51,358 nucleotides of DNA from Saprospiraceae bacterium (GTDB lineage: Bacteria > Bacteroidota > Bacteroidia > Chitinophagales > Saprospiraceae), in NCBI GenBank assembly GCA_013001975.1, contig JABDKX010000196.1:1-51358 (forward strand), given 5' to 3'. Positions 1 through 8,935 of the stretch are shown here, one piece after another. The stretch's first letter is position 1, and each line of letters starts with the position of its first letter. The notes below the pieces were generated by a model. It was not told the origin of the DNA. It made no database searches and saw only the letters and a program-made list of their open reading frames with translations. The translations under genes and the position numbers were made by a program.

Positions 1-64
1 AATTAATAATTATCAATTAAGAATTAATAATGTTCTTGCGCCTAAATATTCACTATTAATCTAT

Positions 65-92
65 ATCCTTCGAAGCTTTAGCGGAGAAGGAT
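65..92 (-). terminator. Hairpin just after the lipoprotein stop codon
   Basis: ATCCTTC (65-71) and GAAGGAT (86-92) are inverted repeats that abut the stop codon of the lipoprotein gene. The 14-base loop and the lack of a clean U-tract make this a weak terminator. It could equally be a copy of a dispersed intergenic hairpin. Confidence 0.3.
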
Positions 93-880
93 TAGTTACT
101 CGCCGGAGCCGGATCACTCAACAACTCAAACTCTCTCGTAACTGGATTCAACGGTGTATCAACCGCCTTTCCTTCTTTCATTAATGTCAAAGTAATCTTA
201 TTCTTTCCCATTGGCATACCTTCTATATAGTATGGCTGCCAAGTCGTAATTGTATGATCTTCACCATTGATGCTGGCATTTACACTGTAGCCATCATTTA
301 AATCTACATTCGATAAGTAGAAGTCTAACATGACTTTCTTCGTATCATCACCTACATATTTCCCTTTTGGACGACTGTATGTAATTGTTGGACTCGTCAC
401 ATCAGACTGAGAAACAATCGCCTTGTCCTTTACAGTTACGTTTTGAAGGATATGCGCATTGTCTGTTTTTAAGCTTTCATGGTACGAACGACTTAAGAAG
501 GCTAGGATCGTATGATCACCATCTGCGACGTCGTATTCAAAGTTGTTGACGTACTTAGCTGCATAGGGTGCATTATCTACAATTAAGTGAATATGTTGAC
601 CTTTTGCAGAATTTGCACACATTTTAGCGCCAGCATCTGGCGTTTGAGCTCCTAGTTTGTATTCTGAACCAGATACATCAAAATTAAATGACCCGTCTTT
701 ATATTGCATATTTGATAGGGTAGCATCTGGATAGGCTTGAGAAGGAGAAAATGGTGTTATAGTATATTTCGTTGTTTTCACTTCTTCTTTCGCATCTTCT
801 GCCTTTGGTTTGGCAGAATCTGATTTACAGGCTATAAATAAAGTGACGAGTAAGAGGCTTAACGTAGCAAAGTATTTCAT
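92..880 (-). CDS. Predicted lipoprotein of unknown function
   Basis: I recognise no named family. The N-terminus is a type II signal peptide: a hydrophobic core at residues 4-16 ends in the lipobox LFIAC with Cys18 as the expected acylation site. A Lys/Glu/Ala-rich linker follows to about residue 37. The mature part of about 225 residues looks beta-rich and has a conspicuous GQHIHLIVDN segment near residue 94, followed by a Tyr/Asn-rich stretch. This suggests a periplasmic or surface beta-sandwich protein. It is monocistronic and divergent from the ECF sigma gene. The lipoprotein call is firm from sequence; a function cannot be given. Confidence 0.85.
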   Translation of the reverse strand: MKYFATLSLLLVTLFIACKSDSAKPKAEDAKEEVKTTKYTITPFSPSQAYPDATLSNMQYKDGSFNFDVSGSEYKLGAQTPDAGAKMCANSAKGQHIHLIVDNAPYAAKYVNNFEYDVADGDHTILAFLSRSYHESLKTDNAHILQNVTVKDKAIVSQSDVTSPTITYSRPKGKYVGDDTKKVMLDFYLSNVDLNDGYSVNASINGEDHTITTWQPYYIEGMPMGKNKITLTLMKEGKAVDTPLNPVTREFELLSDPAPASN

Positions 881-1076
881 AGTTTTTATAAATTTGAGCT
901 CAAATTAAGGAATTATGTACTATCGAAGAACATATTAATTCTTTAAAACTCCCTTAATTTCTGAATTTTCCTTTCTAGAGAAGCATTTTTGGACCATTTT
1001 TTGTCCATCTATGAGTTAAATGTGTGAATTTCCACATTTTACATATGATAAAAATAGATTATATATAAATTAATTC

Positions 1077-1084
1077 TAACTTTG
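1077..1084 (+). promoter_or_regulatory. Candidate -7 box for the ECF sigma gene
   Basis: TAACTTTG matches the Bacteroidota -7 consensus TAnnTTTG and lies 66 bases before the sigma-factor start. I see no clear -33 TTTG at the usual spacing. The 270-base divergent spacer (881-1150) holds no gene. Confidence 0.4.
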
Positions 1085-1150
1085 ACGGAAGTTTGGTGAT
1101 TTTTAAACTGTCACGACTTCTTTTAAGGTTATATAAAATAACATCGTCGC

Positions 1151-1702
1151 TTGGTATATACTGATGCAGAATTATTAAAAGTCTTTGTTGATGACAGTTC
1201 AAAAGGAATTGAATTGATCTTCAAGCAATACTATGAAGTATTGTGTAGAACGGCGGTCAGAATCACCAAAGAACAAAATTTAGCAGAAGATATAGTGCAG
1301 GAGGTACTATATGAGTTATATAAAAAAAGTGATAAGGTTAAGATCGAATCACTTATCGGATACCTCAAAAGATCTGTTTATAACAGATCATTGAATAAGA
1401 TCAAATCGAATAGAGATTTTGTGGATGCCGATGAAATTAGTTACGAATTAACAGATAATGCTTCCAGTTCGCATGAAGCGATGGAATATCAGGAGTTAGA
1501 AGAATTTATAAGTGCATCTATTGATAAACTCCCAGAAAAATGTCGGTTAGTGTTCGTATTAAATAGATTTGAACAGTTTTCTTATAAAGAAGTGGCTCAA
1601 AAGCTCGATATTTCGGTCAAGACAGTAGAAAATCAGATGTCTAAGGCCCTTAAGTTTTTGAGAGGAGAAATGGCTCTTTACAAGAGCATAGAAAGTAAAT
1701 AA
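1151..1702 (+). CDS. ECF-type RNA polymerase sigma factor
   Basis: This is an extracytoplasmic-function sigma-70 factor of 183 residues, the normal length. Region 2 spans about residues 20-88 and includes the polymerase-binding and -10-reading helices with the AEDIVQEV segment. Region 4, about 127-171, contains the helix-turn-helix SYKEVAQKLDISVKTVENQM. The start is TTG: an in-frame TAA lies at 1139-1141 and there is no ATG before region 2, so TTG at 1151 is the only reasonable choice. It is followed by a FecR-like gene and a TonB receptor with an STN domain, the classic cell-surface-signalling order. It probably drives that receptor gene when the anti-sigma factor releases it. Confidence 0.95.
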   Translation: MVYTDAELLKVFVDDSSKGIELIFKQYYEVLCRTAVRITKEQNLAEDIVQEVLYELYKKSDKVKIESLIGYLKRSVYNRSLNKIKSNRDFVDADEISYELTDNASSSHEAMEYQELEEFISASIDKLPEKCRLVFVLNRFEQFSYKEVAQKLDISVKTVENQMSKALKFLRGEMALYKSIESK

Positions 1703-1794
1703 AAGCGGATAGAAACTTTTTTGTAAGAAATTTTAAAAAAAATAGAGATAGAGTAGGGGTATTTCTCTTTAGAGATGTCTAATAGTTGTAAGTT

Positions 1795-2895
1795 ATGAAC
1801 AAAGAGTTGTATATATCATTAATTGCCAGACAGTTGAGTCGTGAATTAAACACATCTCAACTGGAAAATTTGAACTCCTGGTTATCTAAAAGCAAAGACA
1901 ATGCCAATTTGCTAGACGAGTTCAAAGAAACATGGAATGCGACAGCTAACTATAAGCAAACGCTCGCAATTGATGTAGATTCAGCTTTTTCTTCGTTCGC
2001 CTCCAAATTTAATATTCCTTCTTCAGATACACCAGTTGAAATTCCAACTGCAGAATCAAAATCTAAGTCTCGAAATTTAATCATCGCTATTTTACTTCTT
2101 GCATTGCTTTCATTAGGCTACTTATTAAGCACTATGAATAGCAGTACAGTCAGTAATAACAAGATGATGGCGACGACAACAGCTATTAACAGCAACTCGG
2201 ATGTAACTTTGAGTCCTAATTCTCAATTTACGAAAGGAGCTGCTAAGGAGGCCAATTCTAATCTTTTAAATGAGTTGACTGCCATCGCAGCATTAGATAC
2301 TGAAGATGATAAGGAATATATGCCGCATGCCTTAGGGTTCATACCTAACAAAGAGAACTATCATATTGAAAGTTTCTCAGGGCAAGCGTTCTTCGATTTT
2401 AACAATAATACACATAAGTTTATAGGATTGGACAATGGAAATGTCATCGGTGCTTCTAATGCCGCATTCAATGTTCAAAACTATACAGATGATAATACAG
2501 TCGTTATTGATGTCCAGTCAGGTAATGTCTTATTTTTTGATACCAAGGGCAATACATTTGTGATCAATGAAGGAGACAGGGCAATATATGATACTCGTCA
2601 AAAGGAATTGATTAAGGCCGCAACACCTGCAATTAATCCTTTCAAATGGCACAAAGGTATCTTAGTATTTGACAACACACCGCTTGACCAAGCGTTTAAA
2701 ATGCTTGAAAGATTTTATGGTGTGGACATCAATATCACTGATAATTCTGTTATCGATAACAAAAACTTTACAGCTACTTTCCCAATTTCTTCTAACCTAG
2801 ATAGTTGCCTAGAATTAATCAAAGCTTCTTTCGAAATGGACATTGAAAGAGTAGACACTCGGAAAGTAAATATCAGTAATATCAAAGGCGAATAG
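1795..2895 (+). CDS. FecR-family anti-sigma factor (DUF4974 C-terminus)
   Basis: This is a transmembrane anti-sigma regulator. The cytoplasmic N-terminal part (about 1-90) is helical and would hold the sigma factor. One membrane helix lies at about residues 94-112. The periplasmic part carries a FecR beta-rich domain (about 190-285) and ends in a DUF4974-type module beginning HKGILVFDNTPLDQAF. That module resembles secretin/TonB short domains and probably contacts the STN domain of the receptor. The gene lies 92 bases after the sigma-factor gene and 66 bases before the receptor gene. Length (366 residues) and domain order are typical of Bacteroidota FecR proteins. The signal it senses is unknown. 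Confidence 0.93.
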   Translation: MNKELYISLIARQLSRELNTSQLENLNSWLSKSKDNANLLDEFKETWNATANYKQTLAIDVDSAFSSFASKFNIPSSDTPVEIPTAESKSKSRNLIIAILLLALLSLGYLLSTMNSSTVSNNKMMATTTAINSNSDVTLSPNSQFTKGAAKEANSNLLNELTAIAALDTEDDKEYMPHALGFIPNKENYHIESFSGQAFFDFNNNTHKFIGLDNGNVIGASNAAFNVQNYTDDNTVVIDVQSGNVLFFDTKGNTFVINEGDRAIYDTRQKELIKAATPAINPFKWHKGILVFDNTPLDQAFKMLERFYGVDINITDNSVIDNKNFTATFPISSNLDSCLELIKASFEMDIERVDTRKVNISNIKGE

Positions 2896-2935
2896 ACCAT
2901 TCGTTAAAATTTCCTCTACTTTGTACTTAAATGAC

Positions 2936-2943
2936 TAAATTTG
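2936..2943 (+). promoter_or_regulatory. Candidate -7 box for the TonB receptor gene
   Basis: TAAATTTG fits TAnnTTTG and lies 18 bases before the receptor start. A second match, TACATTTG at 2972-2979, overlaps the start of the coding region and is probably coincidental. An ECF-specific promoter could also be present but cannot be recognised without its consensus. Confidence 0.35.
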
Positions 2944-2961
2944 TAATCTTATTTGTAATAA

Positions 2962-5643
2962 GTGATACCAATACATTTGAGGTTTTTAATCATTCTTTGC
3001 AGCATTATTATGTGCGTTCCGCTTTCAGCGCAACGTATCATACCTGATGAAAAAATCATAGACTATTCATGTGAGAATCAATCATTAAGAGATGTGCTCT
3101 ATGAGTTGAGTGAAAAAACAAATGTTACCATTGCTTGGCAAGAGCAAATAGTCCCAGGAGATTCCATCGTTACATTTTCAGTTAGAAAAGAAAGGCTAGG
3201 AAAAATCATTGATTACCTAATTCTCGATCATGATTTGAAATACAGAATTGTTGGTAATCAAATTTCTATCATCCGTGATAAATTCAAAGTCATCGAAAAA
3301 GAGATGATAACCATTTCTGGATTTTTAAGAGATGGAGAATCTGGTGAAGGTTTGGTTAATGCCAATATCTATTTACAAGATAAATCACTTGGGACAATTA
3401 CCAACGAATATGGCTTTTATAGTTTTACAATTCCAAAGGGTTCACAGCGCATTTATTATTCCTACTTAGGATATGATAATGGCATAAAAGAAGTGACAGC
3501 AGATAAAGACCAGACTTTCGATGTCAACTTAATCCCCAGTAATTTTATGAAGGAAATTATTATTACGGAAACGAAGTTGACGCCCATACCGTTAAATGCA
3601 CCCGAAGTGGCAACTGTTGATGTATTAGCTATCGACCAAATCAGGTCAAGATTAGCTTTGGCAGGAGAACCTGACGTAATGCGAATGGCTTTATCAAATC
3701 CAGGGGTTACTTCTGGCGCTGATGGCTTTGGAGGTATGAGTGTGCGAGGCGGTGCGACCAATCAAAACTTAATATTATTTGATGGCATTCCGATTTATAA
3801 TTCAGATCATGCATTTGGTATGTTTTCAATTTTTAATTCTCGTGTCATAAAGAGTGCTAAGTTGTACAAAGGTGCATTTCCATCGCACTATTCTGGAAGA
3901 CTCTCTTCTGTTATGGATATCAGAACACGAGAAGGAAATTTTAAAAAAATAAGTGGTGAAGTGTCTCTAGGTTTGTTGACTGGAAGTGTCGCCTTGGAAG
4001 GACCCATCGTAAAAGAAAAAGCATCATTTTTATTTTCAGCAAGGCGTACACTTGTTGATCCGTGGTTAAAATCAATTTCAAAAGCTTACCATGATGGAAA
4101 GGATCAGTCAGGTGAAACGCAGTATTATTTTTATGATGTAAATGGGAAAATTAATTTCAACTTAGGACGTCATTCGAAAGTTTATTTCAGCTATTATTCA
4201 GGCAAAGACTTTTTTGAAAACCAAGTCAGAAAAAGTGTAGATGCTGAAGAATTTCCATCAACAGATTTTGATCAGATAAACTGGGACATAGGCACAAGTT
4301 TAGGTTCTTTAAGATTTAACTCTCGACTTTCTCAAAAGATGTTTTTAAATGCAACGGCATATAAGTCATTTAATAATTATGATGCTTTTGATCATGACAG
4401 ATTAGTCCGTCTTAAAAATGCAAGCGATTCGATAGTTACTTTTAATGCAGGATACTATCAGTCGAGAATAGAAGATACTGGACTGAAATTGGAGTTTGAT
4501 TTTATTCCGTCAGCTAAGCAACGATTGAAGTTTGGCGCTGGTATAATCAATCATTCATTTTCGCCAGGACTGATTTTAAGTACTGAGGCAGATTCGTTGA
4601 ATACCCAAGGGAGTCCAGTAAAAAGTGAAGATTTAGCTAATCAAATCGATGACTTGGATATTACGGGAACTGAAATAGAAGTTTTTATTGAAGACAATTT
4701 CAAGTTTGGAAAATATACCAATTTGAATATTGGCTACAACCACATGATTGTAACATCGGGCATAAAAACATATCACATACCACAGCCTCGTGTTTTGTTC
4801 AGTACAGGATCAGAAAGCAATACAATTAAATTGTCAGCTGGTCGAATGGGACAGTTTTTACACTCATTAAATAATACAGGAGTAGGTATACCCATTGATG
4901 TATGGCTGCCATCGACAGAGAAAATTGCACCTGAAACATCTTGGGCGTTTTCAATTGGCGATTACTTCCAAAAAGATCCTTTAGGAATTATTGGCCTAGA
5001 ATTCTTTTATAAAAAATATGAAGGATTGACCAGATATGGAACCGATGGATTAATCGATATTTCAGAAGATTCTAATTGGGAAGAATTAGTGCCAATAGGA
5101 GAGGGGGAATCTTACGGAACAGAATTTAGTTATCACAAAACGAAAGGGAAAACGAAAATTAACTTAGGGTACACACTTTCTTGGAGCAACAGAACATTTG
5201 AAGCATTAAATAATGGGAACCCATTCAGATTCCGTTATGACAGAAGGCACGTTATCAATGTTGGTTTAATTCACAGATTTAATCCGAATATTGAAGTTAC
5301 TGCAAATTGGGAGTTTGGTTCAGGAACGCCTATTACGGTACCCGATAATAATAAGTTTATTGAAATCAATGAAATTACTGGTGAACCTATAATCGTCCTT
5401 ATTTATAAAGAACTTAATAATTCGATATTACCTGATTACCACAGATTAGATATAGGTATAAATATTCATTCAGAATATACGTGGGGATCTTCGGTTTTAA
5501 CTATCGGATTATATAACGCATATAACCAACAAAATCCATTTTATCGGGATACAGAAGTGAACATTGAAAACAGAGAATTGATCTTTGAAGATGTGACTTT
5601 AATACCTATTTTACCAGCCTTGAGTTACACCGTTAAGTTTTAA
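2962..5643 (+). CDS. TonB-dependent outer-membrane receptor with STN and carboxypeptidase-like domains
   Basis: This is an outer-membrane TonB-dependent transporter of 893 residues. A signal peptide (about 1-23, ending LSAQ) is followed by an STN domain (about 30-105) that would pass the ligand signal to the FecR protein upstream. Next come a carboxypeptidase-regulatory-like beta-sandwich (about 115-195), a plug domain (about 215-330, with VRGGATNQNLILFDGIPIYN) and a beta-barrel ending in aromatic-terminated strands (final residues YTVKF). The start is GTG at 2962; a TTG at 2977 would give an equally good signal peptide. No SusD partner is present; instead a DUF4249 lipoprotein follows. The substrate is unknown. 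Confidence 0.95.
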   Translation: MIPIHLRFLIILCSIIMCVPLSAQRIIPDEKIIDYSCENQSLRDVLYELSEKTNVTIAWQEQIVPGDSIVTFSVRKERLGKIIDYLILDHDLKYRIVGNQISIIRDKFKVIEKEMITISGFLRDGESGEGLVNANIYLQDKSLGTITNEYGFYSFTIPKGSQRIYYSYLGYDNGIKEVTADKDQTFDVNLIPSNFMKEIIITETKLTPIPLNAPEVATVDVLAIDQIRSRLALAGEPDVMRMALSNPGVTSGADGFGGMSVRGGATNQNLILFDGIPIYNSDHAFGMFSIFNSRVIKSAKLYKGAFPSHYSGRLSSVMDIRTREGNFKKISGEVSLGLLTGSVALEGPIVKEKASFLFSARRTLVDPWLKSISKAYHDGKDQSGETQYYFYDVNGKINFNLGRHSKVYFSYYSGKDFFENQVRKSVDAEEFPSTDFDQINWDIGTSLGSLRFNSRLSQKMFLNATAYKSFNNYDAFDHDRLVRLKNASDSIVTFNAGYYQSRIEDTGLKLEFDFIPSAKQRLKFGAGIINHSFSPGLILSTEADSLNTQGSPVKSEDLANQIDDLDITGTEIEVFIEDNFKFGKYTNLNIGYNHMIVTSGIKTYHIPQPRVLFSTGSESNTIKLSAGRMGQFLHSLNNTGVGIPIDVWLPSTEKIAPETSWAFSIGDYFQKDPLGIIGLEFFYKKYEGLTRYGTDGLIDISEDSNWEELVPIGEGESYGTEFSYHKTKGKTKINLGYTLSWSNRTFEALNNGNPFRFRYDRRHVINVGLIHRFNPNIEVTANWEFGSGTPITVPDNNKFIEINEITGEPIIVLIYKELNNSILPDYHRLDIGINIHSEYTWGSSVLTIGLYNAYNQQNPFYRDTEVNIENRELIFEDVTLIPILPALSYTVKF

Positions 5644-5752
5644 TTTAACATATATTTAATCTGATACCTAATTTAGTTAGAAATAGTCATGTAATTGGCT
5701 AAAATATTGTCTTTTTAAGTGGGTGACAATGAATTTTCTGCCATGAAATTAG

Positions 5753-5760
5753 TACATTTG
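5753..5760 (+). promoter_or_regulatory. Candidate -7 box for the DUF4249 gene
   Basis: TACATTTG fits TAnnTTTG and lies 70 bases before the preferred start at 5823. The DUF4249 gene may therefore have its own promoter besides read-through from the receptor gene. Confidence 0.4.
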
Positions 5761-5822
5761 TAGTACGATTTTGTGACGATTGGTAATAAATGCGTCTTAA
5801 GATTGTGCGACATTATAAACAA

Positions 5823-6719
5823 ATGAGATACAATTTATTCATACTGAGTTTTGCCGTTCTTTTGGCAACATCTTGTACGCAAGTTGTTGACCCTGTTTTC
5901 GAGCAGTCCGGTCAAGATCTTTTTATAAAAGCACAAATTGAATCTTACACTTTTCGACCTGAAATTCAACTCAACACAACCTTTACAAATACTTTAGATG
6001 AAGTGACATTATCGTCAAAAGTAAACACTATCGTTTATGTGAACGATGATGATGATCCAAAAGATTTTAGGCCTTTACCTGAAAATAAATCTGTTTGGAT
6101 AGCACCAGCTGAATTGGAAATAGCAGAAGGAAATGATTATCGGTTGCTGATAGATGCATCTGAATTAGGATTTAAAGCGACTGAAGCGAGTACCCGTGTG
6201 CCTTTTAGTGGTAATTTAGGGGTTAAATCATTGAATATTATATCAAACGGACAGACATCAACAGATGGAATGACAAGACTTGAAACGAAGGTTACATTGA
6301 ATTCAAGCACTGAATTGCCGGAATATTATCATCTTATACCATTTATAAGAAATAACGACGGTACACGACTAAATTTGATTATTGAGCGGATTTCTTCAAA
6401 TTTAAATGCCACAATCGATTTAGAACACAGACATGGCATACTTATTGATGAATCAGTTTTGGATGATACCAAGGAAGTATCTATTTTATTAAATACTTCT
6501 GACGATATCGACATAGAAAGTTTGGATTTTCCTTTCATTTATTTTGATTTGAAAACAACCACCAAAGATTATTATTTATATAATATTTCAATAAGTGATC
6601 AAGTCAAAGCAAATGCCAGTCCTTTTAATAAAGAGACATTGACTTATTCAAACTTTTCAAGTGGATATGGTATATTTACCATATATACTTCAAAACTAGA
6701 TTCGATAATCATCGAATAA
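5823..6719 (+). CDS. DUF4249-family lipoprotein
   Basis: The reading frame opens at 5790, but starting at the ATG at 5823 places the signal peptide at the very N-terminus: a hydrophobic core followed by the lipobox LLATSC. The roughly 280-residue mature part begins with the DUF4249 pattern of a short D-P-x-F element followed by paired beta-sandwich domains (KAQIES...VYVNDDDDP...WIAPAELEIAEGNDYRL). DUF4249 lipoproteins are found almost only in Bacteroidota, beside TonB receptors, as here. It is probably a surface or periplasmic accessory lipoprotein for the receptor. Binding function is inferred from context only. Confidence 0.88.
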   Translation: MRYNLFILSFAVLLATSCTQVVDPVFEQSGQDLFIKAQIESYTFRPEIQLNTTFTNTLDEVTLSSKVNTIVYVNDDDDPKDFRPLPENKSVWIAPAELEIAEGNDYRLLIDASELGFKATEASTRVPFSGNLGVKSLNIISNGQTSTDGMTRLETKVTLNSSTELPEYYHLIPFIRNNDGTRLNLIIERISSNLNATIDLEHRHGILIDESVLDDTKEVSILLNTSDDIDIESLDFPFIYFDLKTTTKDYYLYNISISDQVKANASPFNKETLTYSNFSSGYGIFTIYTSKLDSIIIE

Positions 6720-6839
6720 CCGCCTTTAATACTTAACCTTTCCTTTTACCTTAACACATCCTGGTTTTAACGGGTAATGTTTTTTGTGTTTATACGCAAA
6801 CATTGTCTGGAATTAAAAAAGTTTACAAAAACCTGGAGA

Positions 6840-7520
6840 ATGGACATAAGTACTAAAATGACTTACCTCGGTGAAGTTTCACTATTTGAAGACTTAGCTG
6901 AGAATGAATTAGTTGAACTGGCAGAATTGACTTCGGTCAAAGATTATTCTAAGCATCAAATTATTTACCGAGTAGACGACCCAGCAGAATCAGTGCACAT
7001 ATTGGTGAATGGTGTGGTCAAGATTGTTTCGAAATCTCATGAAGGCAGAGAAGTGATTAAAACGATTATTCATCCCAAATCTTTGTTCGGATTTGAATAT
7101 TTGTCTTTAAACGGCATAAGATCTAATACGGCTAAGTCTGTAGACAAGAATGTTATTTGTCTGCAAATCAGATCTGAGGATATGAAAAATTATTTGAAAA
7201 ATAATTGGGATCTGACTCAGAAATTTATGCGCATGTTAGGCACAAGATTAATGTATGTTGAACGTCGGTTCGAATCTTTAGTCTTTAAGGATGCTAGAGA
7301 AAGAATCATAGATTTTCTTAAAGACAACGCACGAATCAATGGTCGTCAAGTTGGTTTAGAAATGCTGGTAAAGCACAGCTTGACACAACAAGATATTGCA
7401 AATTTTACTGGAACGTCCAGACAAACAGTCACTTATGTCTTAAATGACTTAAAAAGACAAAATCAAATTTACTTTAAAAGAAAAAGTATTTTGATTAGAG
7501 ATATTGCCAGTCTTTGCTAA
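6840..7520 (+). CDS. Crp/Fnr-family transcriptional regulator
   Basis: This regulator has an N-terminal cyclic-nucleotide-binding-type beta-roll (about 10-120, with HQIIYRVDDPAESVHILVNG) and a dimerisation helix. A C-terminal winged helix contains the recognition segment LTQQDIANFTGTSRQTVTYV. The frame extends up to 6777, but the extra 21 residues are unlike the family; ATG at 6840 gives 226 residues, the normal length. No Cys cluster of the Fnr Fe-S type is visible, and the cNMP phosphate-binding RxS element is not obvious, so the effector is unknown. It is monocistronic and followed by a good terminator. Confidence 0.92.
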   Translation: MDISTKMTYLGEVSLFEDLAENELVELAELTSVKDYSKHQIIYRVDDPAESVHILVNGVVKIVSKSHEGREVIKTIIHPKSLFGFEYLSLNGIRSNTAKSVDKNVICLQIRSEDMKNYLKNNWDLTQKFMRMLGTRLMYVERRFESLVFKDARERIIDFLKDNARINGRQVGLEMLVKHSLTQQDIANFTGTSRQTVTYVLNDLKRQNQIYFKRKSILIRDIASLC

Positions 7521-7559
7521 GAGAAATAGCCTTATTTGCTAAGGAATTAAAATAAAATT

Positions 7560-7593
7560 AGAATGGTATCATTTTTTGGTGCCATTCTCTTTT
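7560..7593 (+). terminator. Rho-independent terminator after the Crp/Fnr gene
   Basis: An 11-bp stem (7560-7570 with 7578-7588, including G-T wobbles) closes a T-rich 7-base loop and is followed by CTTTTA. It separates the regulator from the tRNA transcription unit. Confidence 0.75.
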
Positions 7594-7612
7594 ATTTATT
7601 AGAAATAGAGTT

Positions 7613-7620
7613 TACATTTG
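7613..7620 (+). promoter_or_regulatory. Candidate -7 box for tRNA-Ser
   Basis: TACATTTG is an exact TAnnTTTG match. It lies between the preceding terminator and the tRNA, 48 bases before the tRNA 5' end. The isolation of this unit makes a dedicated promoter likely. Confidence 0.55.
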
Positions 7621-7668
7621 CAGCCGCTTTAATGTGGTTGGAAATGCTGACTTTTATTTAAAGCAACA

Positions 7669-7754
7669 GGAAGAATGGCAGAGCTGGTTTAATGCACTGG
7701 TCTTGAAAACCAGCGTACGGCAACGTACCGGGGGTTCGAATCCCTCTTCTTCCG
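7669..7754 (+). tRNA. tRNA-Ser (anticodon UGA)
   Basis: The acceptor stem pairs GGAAGAA (7669-7675) with TTCTTCC (7747-7753), with G as discriminator base. The anticodon arm is CTGGT-CTTGAAA-ACCAG, giving anticodon TGA. A long variable arm (CGTACG-GCAA-CGTACC) is the class II feature expected of tRNA-Ser. The T arm has the GGTTCGAATCC core. The 3' CCA is not encoded. It reads UCN serine codons. Confidence 0.97.
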
Positions 7755-7757
7755 CTC

Positions 7758-7795
7758 AAAAAAAAGAGATGCTAAGTTTTAGTGTCTCTTTTTTT
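7758..7795 (+). terminator. Rho-independent terminator after tRNA-Ser
   Basis: An A-rich arm with GAGATGCTAA pairs with TTAGTGTCTC (two G-T wobbles) and runs into a seven-T tract. It lies 4 bases downstream of the tRNA. Confidence 0.85.
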
Positions 7796-7848
7796 GTTTT
7801 GTAAGCCTGTTATGAAAAGAAGCTGGCACGCCTCTTTCTTATTTGAAT

Positions 7849-7874
7849 CCTTGAGAGGTCAAAGACCTTCAAGG
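7849..7874. repeat. Intergenic imperfect palindrome
   Basis: CCTTGAgAGGTC and GACCTTCAAGG form a hairpin with one bulged G around AAA. It lies in the 291-base spacer between the tRNA terminator and the next gene, where I see no coding potential. It has no U-tract, so it is not a simple terminator. Confidence 0.45.
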
Positions 7875-7924
7875 CGGTATACTTCCAAGTTCAATATTTT
7901 CCATATTATTTAGAGCAAAACTTC

Positions 7925-7969
7925 TCCGCCACAAATGTTCCGATAGCTATCGGATGAACCTCTTGCGGA
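7925..7969. repeat. Intergenic nested palindrome with CCGATAGCTATCGG core
   Basis: A perfect 16-base palindrome TCCGATAGCTATCGGA occupies 7939-7954. It is enclosed by GTTC/GAAC and then by TCCGC (7925-7929) and GCGGA (7965-7969). It is more GC-rich than its surroundings and resembles REP-type intergenic elements. Genome-wide copy number cannot be judged from this window. Confidence 0.45.
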
Positions 7970-8045
7970 ATACTTGCATTTCAGTCTATTGTATTATATT
8001 TAAATCACTATCTGAACTAATATATCTTTTAAATAAAATTAGCGC

Positions 8046-8930
8046 ATGAATAATATTGATAAATCAATGATCAATCAGAAAGTGTTTGATCTTTATGATG
8101 ACTATGCACATAATCGAATTGACAGACGATCTTTTATGGAAAAATTATCAGATTATGCAGTAGGAGGGTTGACCATTGCTTCTCTTTTAAATTGTGTAAT
8201 GCCCAACTACTTGGAAATTCAAATTGAAAAAGACGACCCCAGATTAATCTCAGATTATATTACTTACAATTCTGAAAAAGGTGGAGGAGAAATCAAGGGT
8301 TTACTTTCTTATCCAGTAAAAGAAAAAAAGAAATTGCCAGGCATTATTGTCGTGCATGAAAACAGAGGATTAAATCCACATATTGAAGATGTAGGCAGAC
8401 GCGCAGCCTTGCCAGGTTTTATTTCATTGGCTCCTGATGCGTTGACACCTCTAGGTGGATATCCAGGAAACGATGACGATGGCAGAGCTTTGCAAAAACA
8501 ACGAAGCAAAGATGAGATGCTGGAAGATTTTATCGCCGCATTTGATTACTTAAAACAGCACTCTAAATGCAGTGGTAAGGTCGGTGTTGTCGGCTTTTGC
8601 TTCGGAGGTTGGATTTCAAACATGATGGCCGTTCGGGTTCCAGAATTAAAAGCGGCAGTTCCATTTTATGGCGGACAACCCGACGCTGAATTAGTGCCAC
8701 AAATCCAAGCGCCTTTGCTTCTTCAGTTTGGAGAATTGGATAAAAGAGTTAATAAAGGATGGCCAGATTATGAAGCGGCGTTGAAGAATAACGACAAAGA
8801 ATATGAAGCTTTTATTTATCCCAATGCGAATCATGGATTTCATAATGACACAACAGGCAGGTATGACAAAGAAATGGCGCAATTGGCATGGAAAAGAACC
8901 ATTGCTTTTTTTGAAAAACATTTGAGTTAA
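8046..8930 (+). CDS. Dienelactone hydrolase family alpha/beta-hydrolase
   Basis: This is an alpha/beta-hydrolase of 294 residues of the dienelactone hydrolase type. The nucleophile is Cys185 in GFCFGG; Asp232 (ELDKRV) and His263 (NANHGFHND) complete the triad. An N-terminal extension of about 65 residues contains DRRSFM followed by a hydrophobic run (about 38-50). This resembles a twin-arginine signal and also occurs in YghX-like relatives, so export is possible. Substrates of such enzymes are often lactones or esters; the true substrate is unknown. A Gfo/Idh/MocA oxidoreductase starts 5 bases downstream, so the two are almost certainly co-transcribed. Confidence 0.92.
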   Translation: MNNIDKSMINQKVFDLYDDYAHNRIDRRSFMEKLSDYAVGGLTIASLLNCVMPNYLEIQIEKDDPRLISDYITYNSEKGGGEIKGLLSYPVKEKKKLPGIIVVHENRGLNPHIEDVGRRAALPGFISLAPDALTPLGGYPGNDDDGRALQKQRSKDEMLEDFIAAFDYLKQHSKCSGKVGVVGFCFGGWISNMMAVRVPELKAAVPFYGGQPDAELVPQIQAPLLLQFGELDKRVNKGWPDYEAALKNNDKEYEAFIYPNANHGFHNDTTGRYDKEMAQLAWKRTIAFFEKHLS

Positions 8931-8935
8931 ATAAT

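Noticed and set aside
7801-8045. Integration site or mobile element beside tRNA-Ser
   Set aside because: No integrase gene and no direct repeat of the tRNA 3' end were found in the neighbouring sequence.
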